64,000 bases of DNA from CAJBIL01 sp044359525. Its GTDB lineage: Bacteria > Pseudomonadota > Gammaproteobacteria > Burkholderiales > Rhodocyclaceae. The stretch lies in assembly GCA_044359525.1 (NCBI GenBank), contig JBIKLY010000005.1:1-64000 (forward strand), read 5' to 3'. Shown here piece by piece: positions 29,746 to 37,249 of this stretch. The notes under the pieces are model-generated. The model did no database searches and was not told where the DNA came from. It saw nothing but the letters and a program-made list of their open reading frames with translations. The position numbers and the translations under genes were made by a program. Numbering within the stretch: the stretch's first letter is position 1; every line of letters starts with the position of its first letter.

Positions 29746-30120
29746 ATGAAGAGATTTTCTGTTACCTTGATTGCTGCCTTCGCCTTGTCGGCCGGTAGCG
29801 CGTGGGCCAAGTTGCCGCCACCCGCACCGCTGACTGAAGAAGCCAAGGTCGCTGCCGAAGAAAAGAAAGCCAAGGCCGCTGAAGCTGCGAAGAAGGACAA
29901 CGAGGACCTGGCCAAATCCCAGGATCGAGTTGCCGAGAAATACATCAAGGAGCAAAAAGCGAAGGGGGTTGTTGTCAAACCGACGCCGATTGTTCCGCCG
30001 GCACCACCGGCGGCAGCGCCAGCCGTTGCTGCTCCTGCTCCCGCGGCGGCGGCGCCTGCAGCCAAGGCCGTTGTCGCCCCGGCTGCGGTAGTTCCGGCTC
30101 CAGCTCCAGCCAAAAAGTAG
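29746..30120 (+). CDS. Exported Ala/Pro/Lys-rich protein closing the FDH operon
   Basis: The 124-residue protein has a signal peptide MKRFSVTLIAAFALSAGSAWA, a charged helical middle part (TEEAKVAAEEKKAKAAEAAK, then SQDRVAEKYIKEQKAKG) and an Ala/Pro/Val tail of low complexity to the end. RBS GGGAGAAA is near the ATG, 21 bp after fdhC. A strong terminator follows. Proteins of this build are seen behind FDH genes in beta-proteobacteria; no function is known to me. It may be a periplasmic spacer or a complex-associated protein. Confidence 0.75.
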   Translation: MKRFSVTLIAAFALSAGSAWAKLPPPAPLTEEAKVAAEEKKAKAAEAAKKDNEDLAKSQDRVAEKYIKEQKAKGVVVKPTPIVPPAPPAAAPAVAAPAPAAAAPAAKAVVAPAAVVPAPAPAKK

Positions 30121-30138
30121 CGGGTTTTATTCCCGTGC

Positions 30139-30170
30139 AGCCCGGCACGCTTCGCGTTGCCGGGCTTTTT
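30139..30170 (+). terminator. Rho-independent terminator of the FDH operon
   Basis: AGCCCGGCA (30139-30147) pairs with TGCCGGGCT (30158-30166), with three further inner pairs and a TTC loop, followed by a run of T. It lies 18 bp after the last gene. Confidence 0.9.
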
Positions 30171-30197
30171 AACGTCGTCGGAAAGCGGATATTCCGG

Positions 30198-30431
30198 TCA
30201 GGGGGCAGGTTTCACCAGTTGCTGCTTGACCATGGGAACGACAACATTCCCGACGTACCAGCCGCCAATGCCCAGCAAGGTCAGGCCAATGATCCACTGG
30301 ATGATGAGCACCCGCCCGTTGCGCTGCTGGCGGCTGATTGATTTGCCCGGATCGGTCGCGCCGCAGCCCGGGCAGGCGAGTGCCGAAGTGTCGACCTGAT
30401 GGCCGCAAGCGCGGCAGTCTACGAGCGACAT
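30198..30431 (-). CDS. Zinc-ribbon single-pass membrane protein
   Basis: The 77-residue protein has an N-terminal zinc ribbon with C6-x2-C9 and C20-x2-C23 (CRACGHQVDTSALACPGCG), a basic stretch, and one membrane helix (VLIIQWIIGLTLLGIGGWYV), then a short tail. AGGAG lies 6 bases before the ATG. The ribbon would face the cytoplasm. Such small ribbon-TM proteins are widespread and uncharacterised. It converges on the FDH operon, whose terminator lies between them. Confidence 0.8.
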   Translation of the reverse strand: MSLVDCRACGHQVDTSALACPGCGATDPGKSISRQQRNGRVLIIQWIIGLTLLGIGGWYVGNVVVPMVKQQLVKPAP

Positions 30432-30804
30432 GGCAAGCTCCTCTTTGCAAAATGATCATCGGATTATAGTTGTCTTTGCGCAGGCCATGCTGCTGCACTC
30501 GTACAGGCGGGCATTTTTAGGTCGCCATCCCCTCCAGTGTGCTGATTGCCGATTCTCTGTGCGACAGCGCACAGAGAATGTTCTCGATTCGCCCGATGAT
30601 GGCCTCAATGTCCAGTTGCCTTCGACAGGCTCCGGTAGTTTTGACACTAGGGAATGCGTATCAAGTCAACACTCACCCGGTGCTTTTGGAATCCGTGATT
30701 GACAGATTGTATGGCTGTCAGTTGCTCGCCGCTTTTGCCGGCAGTCGCAGAAATAAGCACCACAGAAGGCGGCCCATGACAAAATTTATGAATCGGGGAT
30801 AATC
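30432..30804. other. Gene-free stretch with a perfect hairpin and a widespread intergenic motif
   Basis: These 373 bases have no convincing gene; the short frames that cross them have no family features. A perfect 12-bp inverted repeat lies at 30552-30579, and CCTTCGACAGGCTCC at 30619-30633 is a short word often seen in proteobacterial intergenic repeats. The right end must hold the promoter of the OmpA-type gene, but I cannot point to convincing -35/-10 boxes. Confidence 0.5.
30552..30579. repeat. Perfect 12-bp inverted repeat with 4-nt loop
   Basis: ATTCTCTGTGCG (30552-30563) is the exact reverse complement of CGCACAGAGAAT (30568-30579), with loop ACAG. No T-run follows on either strand, so it is not an ordinary terminator. 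It may be a repeat-family hairpin or an operator. Confidence 0.8.
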
Positions 30805-31314
30805 GTGAAAAGCATATTGACCAAAAATCAAATCGGCCTGGCTGTATCGTACGCGCTGGCAATGGGCATGATATCGAGCGCAGCAAATGCGCAAACCAAT
30901 CCGGCAGACACAGGGTATTTGACTGACCAGCGCGGCTCGGTCGTGAAGAGTGGGTTTGGACTTTGCTGGCACACGGGTTTCGGTCCCGCCGTTGCCTCGC
31001 CGGATTGCGATCCGAGCCCGCCACCGGTAAAGATTGCCGAAGCCACAGCCACAGCGCTGCCGTTGGCTGCGCCGAAACTGGCCGGCGGGAAAGTTACGCT
31101 GGATGCCGATGCCCTGTTTGATTTCAACAAGGCTGAATTGCGCCCGGCAGGAAAGGTGGCGCTCGATGATTTCTTCGACAAGACCAAGAGCATCAATCCG
31201 GAAGTGATTATTGCGGTCGGACATACCGATCGTTTCGGTTCCGAAGCCTACAACCAGCGTCTTTCCGAGCAACGTGCAGCATCAGTAAAAGCCTATCTGG
31301 TCAGCAAGGTGTAG
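30805..31314 (+). CDS. OmpA-family protein, C-terminally truncated
   Basis: The 169-residue product has a signal peptide (...SSAANA), a variable mature N-terminus (GLCWHTGFGPAVASPDCDP) and the start of an OmpA peptidoglycan-binding domain: VTLDADALFDFNKAELRP, AVGHTDRFGSEAYNQRLSEQ and RAASVKAYLVSKV, then TAG. Family members continue for some 50 residues (SKG-I/V-x-x-x-R-V-Y-x-E-G-x-G-E...). In the +1 frame the bases after the break read G-V-D-A-R-R, as expected for the missing part, so either a base was lost near 31309 or the gene was cut here. The start is GTG with GGGGA in front. The remnant lacks the C-terminal half of the domain and is probably defective. Confidence 0.8.
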   Translation: MKSILTKNQIGLAVSYALAMGMISSAANAQTNPADTGYLTDQRGSVVKSGFGLCWHTGFGPAVASPDCDPSPPPVKIAEATATALPLAAPKLAGGKVTLDADALFDFNKAELRPAGKVALDDFFDKTKSINPEVIIAVGHTDRFGSEAYNQRLSEQRAASVKAYLVSKV

Positions 31315-31320
31315 ACGCGC

Positions 31321-31666
31321 GACGCAAATGGCGCAGACGGCGGTATGCAATCGGCATCATTCGCTGGAGCAGCAATTCTGCCGCTGGTTGTTATTGACCC
31401 TTGATCGATTGCCGTCAAATGAGTTGGTGATGACGCAGGAGCTGGTCGCCAGCATGCTCGGCGTGCGTCGGGAGGGGGTGACCGAGGCGGCGGGGAATTT
31501 GCAGCGCGCCGGCTTGATCAGTTACCGCCGTGGCCACATCGCCGTGCTCAACCGGGCCGGGCTGGAAACGCATGCCTGCGAGTGTTACGCCGTGGTCAAA
31601 AAGGAATTGGACCGACTGCTATCCGATGTCAGGTATCGCCAAAGCGAGGCTGCTCCGGCAAAATAG
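31321..31666 (+). pseudogene. C-terminal remnant of a Crp/Fnr-family regulator
   Basis: From the ATG at 31328 a 112-residue frame gives only the DNA-binding half of a Crp/Fnr regulator: QTAVCNRHHSLEQQFCRWLL, the helix-turn-helix MTQELVASMLGVRREGVTEA, GLISYRRGHIAVLNR and a C-terminal CECYAVVKKELDRLL helix. The cyclic-nucleotide-type sensor domain and long helix are missing; full-length relatives are about 230 residues. No RBS precedes the ATG, and the codon before it is Gln, as I recall it at this place in relatives, so the homology begins a few bases before the ATG. It follows the cut OmpA gene after only 13 bp. Confidence 0.8.
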
Positions 31667-31712
31667 CTGCCTCAGGGCAGGTGGGCATTAGTCAGTCAAT
31701 GAGAAAGTGCGA

Positions 31713-31807
31713 ACCACCAAGGCACCAAGGCACCAAGTTCACCAAGATACACAAAGTTAAGATTTTGTTTTATTGGTGAAACTTTGTGTTCTTGGTGGCT
31801 TGGTGGT
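31713..31807. repeat. Intergenic inverted-repeat element (ACCACCAAGG...)
   Basis: The left arm begins ACCACCAAGGCACCAAGG and ends ACACAAAGTT near 31757. The right arm (about 31780-31807) is AACTTTGTGTTCTTGG-TGGCTTGGTGGT, its imperfect complement. The centre is AT-rich. This is a stem-like intergenic element; no protein is encoded. Confidence 0.75.
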
Positions 31808-31885
31808 GAAGTTTTTATCGTTGCCTTTCAACATGACTGACTAGTCGTTTTGTCGATTTCCCGATTTGCAGTGCCATCGTTTTGA

Positions 31886-33040
31886 ATGTTTTCTTCCATG
31901 AATTTAGCTGTGAGTTCTTCCCCGGTCATTCGCTGGAGCGAAGCGGGTGTCGATCACTCTGCCCGCTGGCGCTCTGAAGCCGGCGTCGCGCCGCCCAAAC
32001 GGGTGGTGATCGCCGATGACCTGACCACGGCCGATGCCGCCTATCGTCTGGCCTGCGAGGGTACGGCGCTGCTCTGGCGCGGCGATTTCCAGAATGCGCG
32101 CCAGTTGTTGCTGGCGATGGCGCGGCGTGTCGACCGCAAGCCACGCAAGGCGGTTGTGGCACCCGCGTCAAAGGTTGAGGCCTTCAACCGGCATCGTCTG
32201 GCGCAGTCGCAGCGTGCGCGTACGCTGGGCATGCTGCTCCTGCCATTCGATGGCGATTACGGTCTTCCTTTACGCCGCGCGCCTGATGTGCGGCAAGCCT
32301 GCGTTGAAGCCTATGGCCCGGGCGGTGAGCCCTTCGTGGCCTCGCTGCGTGAGTTGCTGGGACTGATTGGTGCGCATGAGTGGCGCAAGAAGGGTGTCGA
32401 TGTGCCGGCGCTCGGTGACCGCGTTCACCCGCACTACGGCGTGTTTGCGCCGGTGCGCGGTGAGTATGTCGGGTTGGTCGCCGATGCGCCTTTGCCTTCG
32501 CAGGAACTGGCCTTCGATATCGGTACCGGCACCGGCGTGCTGGCGGCGCTGCTGGCGCGCCGTGGTGTGCAGCGCATTGTGGCGACCGATCAGGATCCCC
32601 GCGCGCTGACCTGTGCCCGCGAGAATCTCGCGCGACTCGGCCTGAATGCGCAGGTTGAAGTGGTACAAGCCGATCTCTTTCCCGCAGGGCGGGCGCCGCT
32701 GATCGTCTGCAACCCGCCGTGGGTGCCGGCACGGCCCAGTTCGCCCATCGAGTTTGCCGTGTTCGATCCGGAGAGCCGCATGTTGCGCGGCTTCCTCAAC
32801 GGCCTGGCGGCACACTTGACGCCTGGTGGCGAGGGGTGGCTGGTGCTTTCGGATCTGGCCGAGCATCTCGGTCTGCGCACCCGCGATGAGTTGCTTGCGG
32901 CGATCGATCAGGCAGGACTAAAGGTTGTCGGTCGGCTTGATATTCAACCTACGCATCCGCGCGTTGCGGACGACACCGACCCGCTGCACGTTGCGCGCGC
33001 AGCGGAAGTGACTTCGTTGTGGCGTCTTGCGGTTCGCTGA
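31886..33040 (+). CDS. Class I SAM-dependent methyltransferase (PrmC/RlmG-like)
   Basis: The 384-residue protein has an N-terminal domain of about 200 residues without clear motifs and a C-terminal Rossmann methyltransferase: motif I FDIGTGTGVLAALLARRG (about 212-229), the acidic ATDQDPRAL loop, and motif IV NPPW (NPPWVPARPSS, about residue 273). NPPW/NPPY is the signature of methyltransferases that modify amide or exocyclic amino nitrogen (PrmC, RlmG, TrmN6). The real substrate cannot be read; a protein glutamine or an rRNA guanine is most likely. The start is uncertain (ATG 31886 or 31898); neither has a clear RBS. Confidence 0.85.
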   Translation: MFSSMNLAVSSSPVIRWSEAGVDHSARWRSEAGVAPPKRVVIADDLTTADAAYRLACEGTALLWRGDFQNARQLLLAMARRVDRKPRKAVVAPASKVEAFNRHRLAQSQRARTLGMLLLPFDGDYGLPLRRAPDVRQACVEAYGPGGEPFVASLRELLGLIGAHEWRKKGVDVPALGDRVHPHYGVFAPVRGEYVGLVADAPLPSQELAFDIGTGTGVLAALLARRGVQRIVATDQDPRALTCARENLARLGLNAQVEVVQADLFPAGRAPLIVCNPPWVPARPSSPIEFAVFDPESRMLRGFLNGLAAHLTPGGEGWLVLSDLAEHLGLRTRDELLAAIDQAGLKVVGRLDIQPTHPRVADDTDPLHVARAAEVTSLWRLAVR

Positions 33041-33109
33041 TCTTGCCGCTTGCGCAGCACCGTGTCGTCGGCGATCAAGCGGCCGTTTCGTTTGCGTTGA
33101 GGGCAAATC

Positions 33110-33274
33110 AACCTAAAAACCTCTTTCAACACAGAGAAAACGGAGAAAAACACAGAGAAAACAGAGGGGTAGATCAAGAACGCAACTCACCCCGTGGGAG
33201 CCCCAATAATTATCCTCCGTGCCCTCCGTGGCTCTGTGTTCTCTGTGTTGAAAGAGCTTTCAACTGAGATTTTC
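33110..33274. repeat. Intergenic inverted-repeat element, copy 1
   Basis: CTCTTTCAACACAGAGA (33121-33137) is exactly complementary to TCTCTGTGTTGAAAGAG (33240-33256). Between them are further complementary CACAGAG/CTCTGTG and CGGAG/CTCCG words. The flanks AACCTAAAAACC and CAACTGAG-TTTTC are shared with the element at 61363-61562. Confidence 0.85.
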
Positions 33275-34045
33275 AGGATCAAGGCGTGCGGCAGGATTCT
33301 GACGATAGAACGCCGATAGGTTCTCATAAAGCGCCGGGTATTCCTGGCGCAGGATCTGCGGCGTTTCAAAGAACGTTTCGCTCATGACCGCAAAGAATTC
33401 GCCGGGGTTTTCGGCAGCATAGGGGTCGAGCAGGGTGTCCTGGTCCAGCTGTTCGGCTTCGTCGACGAGGGCGCAGAAGTCGTCGTAGGCGGCGAGCAGC
33501 GTGCTTTCCCACGTCTTGCGCGAGATTCCTGCGGGTAGGGGCGGGGTGCCGTCCGGTGGCCCGTTCAGCATGTCCAGTTTGTGCGCGAATTCATGAATCA
33601 CGACGTTGTAGCCAGCGCCGGCCATTTGCGCATCACGCCATGAGATGAGCAGCGGTCCGCCCTCCCAGGCTTCGCCCGAGGCGATGTCTGTGTATTCGTG
33701 CACAACACCAAACTCGTCTTCGATACTGCGCGGGATGATGAATTCGTCGGGATAGACGATGATGCCGACCCAGCCGCGATAGTGCTCAAGTCCGAGATTG
33801 AGAATCGGCAGGCAGCCCTGGGCGGCAATCGAGACGCACATGGCGTCGGTCAGTTCCAGCCCGCCGGCACTGGTGAATTCCTTTTCGGCCAGGAAGGCTT
33901 CGCTCAGCCCCCGTAGCCGCAAGCGTTCTTCTTCGTTCAGACCGGCGAGAAAGGGCAGTCCGGCGACGGTCGCCAGCCACAGGGCGTCGGGCAGCGCCGT
34001 AACGCCTTGCTCGCCGCGCAGCCAGTTGAACAGCTTATCGATCAC
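33260..34045 (-). CDS. mtfA: MtfA-type zinc peptidase (M90, Mlc titration factor family)
   Basis: The 261-residue protein has the metallopeptidase helix HEFAHKLD with H151, E152 and H155, preceded by GYNVVI and followed by LNGPPDGTPPLPAG. The conserved N-terminal blocks are GLPFLAGLNEEERLRLRGL and YPDEFIIPRS; the C-terminal block is YAAENPGEFFAVMSETFFE, whose Glu is the likely third ligand. In E. coli MtfA binds the repressor Mlc and acts as an aminopeptidase. GTG at 34045 directly follows the EamA stop; the frame is open far upstream, but that part is antisense-like shadow of the EamA gene. The stop codon lies inside the repeat element at 33110-33274. Confidence 0.88.
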   Translation of the reverse strand: MIDKLFNWLRGEQGVTALPDALWLATVAGLPFLAGLNEEERLRLRGLSEAFLAEKEFTSAGGLELTDAMCVSIAAQGCLPILNLGLEHYRGWVGIIVYPDEFIIPRSIEDEFGVVHEYTDIASGEAWEGGPLLISWRDAQMAGAGYNVVIHEFAHKLDMLNGPPDGTPPLPAGISRKTWESTLLAAYDDFCALVDEAEQLDQDTLLDPYAAENPGEFFAVMSETFFETPQILRQEYPALYENLSAFYRQNPAARLDPENLS

Positions 34046-34050
34046 TTTTT

Positions 34051-34956
34051 CTATCTGCTTTTGAACTGTGGCAGTGCAGCGGTGGTGAGGTAGATGCCGG
34101 CGAAGATCAGGGCGATTCCGGCGTAGTGATAGGTGTGCGGGATTTCGCTGAGGAAGATGGCTGAGAGCAGGGTGCCGAAGACCGGCATCAGGTGGATGAA
34201 TAGGCTGGCCTTGCTGGCGCCGACTTCGCCGACGGCGCGGTTGTAGAAAATATAGCCGAGAAAGCCCGGAAATATACCGGTGTAGGCGATGCCGGCGAGC
34301 GAGCCGGCGGTAACGTTGATTTTCTTGCCCTGGGCGAGTTCCCAGGCATAAGCCGGTGCCAGGGCGAGCAGGCCGACCACCGTGAAAGCCGCGAGCATCA
34401 GCATCGGGTTGATTCCGGCCGGGCGCCATTGCAGCCCGATGGTGTACAGCGCCCAGGTCAGCACGGCGGCAAGCATCCAGAGATCGCCAACGTTCAGGGT
34501 CAGACCGGCCAGCGTGTCCAGGCTGCCGCGACAGACGATGGTCGCCACGCCGATGAAGGAGAGCAGGACGCCGATCCACTCGATGTCGTGCAGACGTTTT
34601 TTCAGGAAAGCCCAGGATAGCGCGATGGTGGCGATCGGGATGAAGGAGTTGAGCAGCAGGGCATTGGTTGCCGCCGTATATTGCAGGGCGACATAAGCCA
34701 GTGTGTTGTAGCAGCCGACACCGAGCAGGCCGAGGATGGTGATTTCCTTCCAGCCGCGTTTCAGCAGCGGCCACTGCGTGCGCAGATGCGGCAGGGCCAG
34801 CGGTAGGGTCAGCACCAGGGCAATCGCCCAGCGCCAGAAGGCGAGCGTGAGCGGCGGCACGTCGTCGCGAATGGCGCGACCAAGCACCATGTTGCCGGAC
34901 CAGAACAGCGTGGTCAGCGTGAGTAGCAGGTAGGGGTGGTGGAAGCGGGCGAACAT
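34051..34956 (-). CDS. EamA-family (DMT) membrane transporter
   Basis: The 301-residue protein has ten predicted membrane helices in two EamA halves. The first half carries TLFWSGNMVLGRAIRDDVPP and FWRWAIALVLTLPLAL, the second WALYTIGLQWRP and GFLGYIFYNRAVGEVGASKA with LMPVFGTLLSAIFLSE. Transporters of this type export metabolites or amino acids; substrate unknown. I prefer the ATG at 34956 over the GTG at 34980. The stop is followed after 5 bp by the mtfA start, so the two are one unit. It is divergent from relA. Confidence 0.88.
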   Translation of the reverse strand: MFARFHHPYLLLTLTTLFWSGNMVLGRAIRDDVPPLTLAFWRWAIALVLTLPLALPHLRTQWPLLKRGWKEITILGLLGVGCYNTLAYVALQYTAATNALLLNSFIPIATIALSWAFLKKRLHDIEWIGVLLSFIGVATIVCRGSLDTLAGLTLNVGDLWMLAAVLTWALYTIGLQWRPAGINPMLMLAAFTVVGLLALAPAYAWELAQGKKINVTAGSLAGIAYTGIFPGFLGYIFYNRAVGEVGASKASLFIHLMPVFGTLLSAIFLSEIPHTYHYAGIALIFAGIYLTTAALPQFKSR

Positions 34957-35009
34957 GCAGTGGCATCCACAAGCAAACACGCATTATGCCTGATGCCCGG
35001 TAGAGGCTT

Positions 35010-35015
35010 TATAAT
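35010..35015 (+). promoter_or_regulatory. Possible -10 box of relA
   Basis: A perfect TATAAT at 35010-35015 lies only 6 bp before the relA ATG at 35022. No good -35 hexamer is visible at the right distance, and no Shine-Dalgarno sequence fits the ATG. If used, the transcript would be leaderless or nearly so. Confidence 0.4.
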
Positions 35016-35021
35016 TACGGC

Positions 35022-37247
35022 ATGGTTTCCGTCGTCCACTCCGTCGCCGCTCAGAGCGACCACGAACACTCCCTGCAAACGCTCAGTGAAGGTCTTTCCG
35101 CCGAAGAGGCGCAAAAGATCCGGCTGGCTGCCGATTTTGCCCAGGCAGTTTATGCCGATCATATGCTCGGCAGCGGCGAAGGTGTCTGGCGTCATGCACT
35201 TGGCATGGCGTTGATCCTGGTCGGATTGAAGCTCGATGCTGATTCCCGCCTGGCGGCCCTGCTTTTTGCTGTTCCCACTTATGACGAGCACGGCATCGCC
35301 AACATCGAGGCGCGTTTCGGCCCGGCATCAGCGCATCTGGTGAATGGCATTTCCCGCCTGAATCGTCTGCGGCCGATTACGCGTGGTTTTGTTGCGCATT
35401 CGGCGGAGAGCGGTGAAGATAATCCGCAGGAAATGAAGGCGCAGATCGAAGTCTTGCGAAAAATGTTGCTGGCCATGGTCGAGGATATTCGTGTGGTGCT
35501 GTTGCGCCTCGCCTCGCGGACGCAGACGCTGCGCTATTACGCGGCAGTGCCCGACGATCTGCGGGCGCAGGTGGCGCGCGAGACCCTCGAACTGTATTCA
35601 CCGCTGGCCAATCGCCTGGGCGTATGGGAACTCAAGTGGGAACTGGAGGACCTTTCCTTCCGCTTTCTGCATCCCGATCTTTACAAGAAAATTGCCAAAG
35701 AGCTCGATGAAAAGCGTACCGAACGCGAACAGTTCATCGCCGAGGCGATTGTCCGCCTGAAGGCGGAGCTGGCCACGGTAGGTATCCGCAACGCCGAAGT
35801 CTATGGCCGCCCAAAGCACATCTACAGCATCTGGAACAAGATGCGAAAGAAGGATGTCGCATTTTCCGAGGTCTATGACGTGCGAGCGTTGCGCGTCATT
35901 GTTCATGAGGTGAAAGACTGCTACACCGCGCTCGGCATCGTGCACAACATCTGGTCGCCGATTTCAAAGGAGTTTGACGACTACATCTCGAATCCCAAAG
36001 GCAATGACTATCGCTCGCTGCATACGGCGGTGCGTTGCCCCGATGGTCGCTCACTCGAAGTGCAGATCCGCACCTGGGAGATGCACCGGCACTCCGAGCT
36101 CGGTGTTGCTGCGCACTGGCGCTACAAGGAAGGCAACAAGGCGGCGTCGGAAGACAATTACGACGAAAAGATCGCCTGGTTGCGCCAGTTGCTGACCTGG
36201 AAGGACGAAGTTGCCGATTCGTCGGACTGGGTCAAGCACTACAAGGAAGCGGCGCTCGATGAGACGATTTACATCATGACGCCGCAGGGGCGCGTGGTCG
36301 ATCTGCCGCGTGGGGCGACGCCGGTAGACTTCGCTTACCGGGTGCACACCGATCTCGGTCACCGCTGCCGTGGCGCCAAGGTCGACGGTGCGCTGGTGCC
36401 GCTCAATACGCAGCTTGAAACCGGGCAGCGCGTCGAGATTGTCGTTGCCAAGCATGGCGGCCCGTCACGCGACTGGCTGAACAATTCGCTCGGCTATCTA
36501 TTCACCCATCGGGCGCGAGCCAAGGCACGGCACTGGTTCTCCAGCCTGGCGCTGGAGGAGACGCTGGCCGACGGACGCGCCATCGTCATGCGCGAATTGC
36601 AGCGCATGGGGCAGAACAGTACGAACCTGGACGATCTGGCTGCGAAGCTCGGCTTTGCCAAAAGCGAAGACATGTTCATTGCGGTAGCGCGTGCCGAATT
36701 GAATACCCGTCAGCTACAAGTAGCGGTACGTGGCAGCGAAATGCCGGTCGATGAACGCGGGGCGCCGGAGCCGCCGCAACGCCGGCACAAGGCCAGCGAT
36801 GCCGCTGAAAAAGGCATTCTGATCGTTGGCGTCGATAAGTTGCTGACCCAGCTGGCGGGCTGCTGCAAGCCGGCGCCGCCGGACCCCATTCTTGGTTTCG
36901 TGACGCGCGGTAAGGGCGTTTCGATTCATCGTGCCGACTGCAGCAATTTCGCCAATATGGAAGCGATGCATCCTGAGCGAGTGATCGAAACAGAGTGGGG
37001 TGGCCAGACTGACGGTATATTTGCCGTCGATATCGTGGTCGACGCCCATGATCGTCAGGGGCTGCTGCGGGATATTTCGGAAGTTTTTACACGCGAGAAA
37101 ATTAACGTTATCGCGGTTAATACGCAGTCAAAGCAAGGCACGGCGCACATGGGTTTCACCGCAGAAATCGGTAATGTCCAGCAGTTGAAACGCACGCTGT
37201 CAATGATTCACGACGTACCTGGCGTGGTCGGCGCACGTCGTGCCTGA
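35022..37247 (+). CDS. relA: RelA-type (p)ppGpp synthetase
   Basis: The 741-residue protein makes (p)ppGpp in the stringent response. The N-terminal HD domain is degenerate: the region that in SpoT reads HDxxED is FAVPTYDEHG here, so hydrolase activity should be absent. The synthetase domain is intact: YGRPKHIYSIWNKM, DVRALRVIV, EFDDYISNPKGNDYRSLH and LEVQIRTWEMH; the acidic EFDD version marks monofunctional RelA rather than SpoT. A TGS domain (IYIMTPQGRVVDLPRGATPVDFAY), a zinc-finger-type segment (LAGCCKPAPPDPILGFVTRG) and a C-terminal ACT domain follow. Length matches RelA (about 740). Stand-alone transcription, divergent from the EamA gene. Confidence 0.95.
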   Translation: MVSVVHSVAAQSDHEHSLQTLSEGLSAEEAQKIRLAADFAQAVYADHMLGSGEGVWRHALGMALILVGLKLDADSRLAALLFAVPTYDEHGIANIEARFGPASAHLVNGISRLNRLRPITRGFVAHSAESGEDNPQEMKAQIEVLRKMLLAMVEDIRVVLLRLASRTQTLRYYAAVPDDLRAQVARETLELYSPLANRLGVWELKWELEDLSFRFLHPDLYKKIAKELDEKRTEREQFIAEAIVRLKAELATVGIRNAEVYGRPKHIYSIWNKMRKKDVAFSEVYDVRALRVIVHEVKDCYTALGIVHNIWSPISKEFDDYISNPKGNDYRSLHTAVRCPDGRSLEVQIRTWEMHRHSELGVAAHWRYKEGNKAASEDNYDEKIAWLRQLLTWKDEVADSSDWVKHYKEAALDETIYIMTPQGRVVDLPRGATPVDFAYRVHTDLGHRCRGAKVDGALVPLNTQLETGQRVEIVVAKHGGPSRDWLNNSLGYLFTHRARAKARHWFSSLALEETLADGRAIVMRELQRMGQNSTNLDDLAAKLGFAKSEDMFIAVARAELNTRQLQVAVRGSEMPVDERGAPEPPQRRHKASDAAEKGILIVGVDKLLTQLAGCCKPAPPDPILGFVTRGKGVSIHRADCSNFANMEAMHPERVIETEWGGQTDGIFAVDIVVDAHDRQGLLRDISEVFTREKINVIAVNTQSKQGTAHMGFTAEIGNVQQLKRTLSMIHDVPGVVGARRA

Positions 37248-37249
37248 AC

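Noticed and set aside
30456..30647. Short minus-strand open frame in the intergenic gap
   Set aside because: It runs over the hairpin and the repeat word, has no RBS and no protein family; its first residues are those typically read through that repeat.
33260..34984. Apparent 574-residue fusion on the minus strand
   Set aside because: The first 313 codons overlap the EamA gene in another frame and encode only low-complexity sequence. The MtfA protein proper starts at the GTG at 34045.
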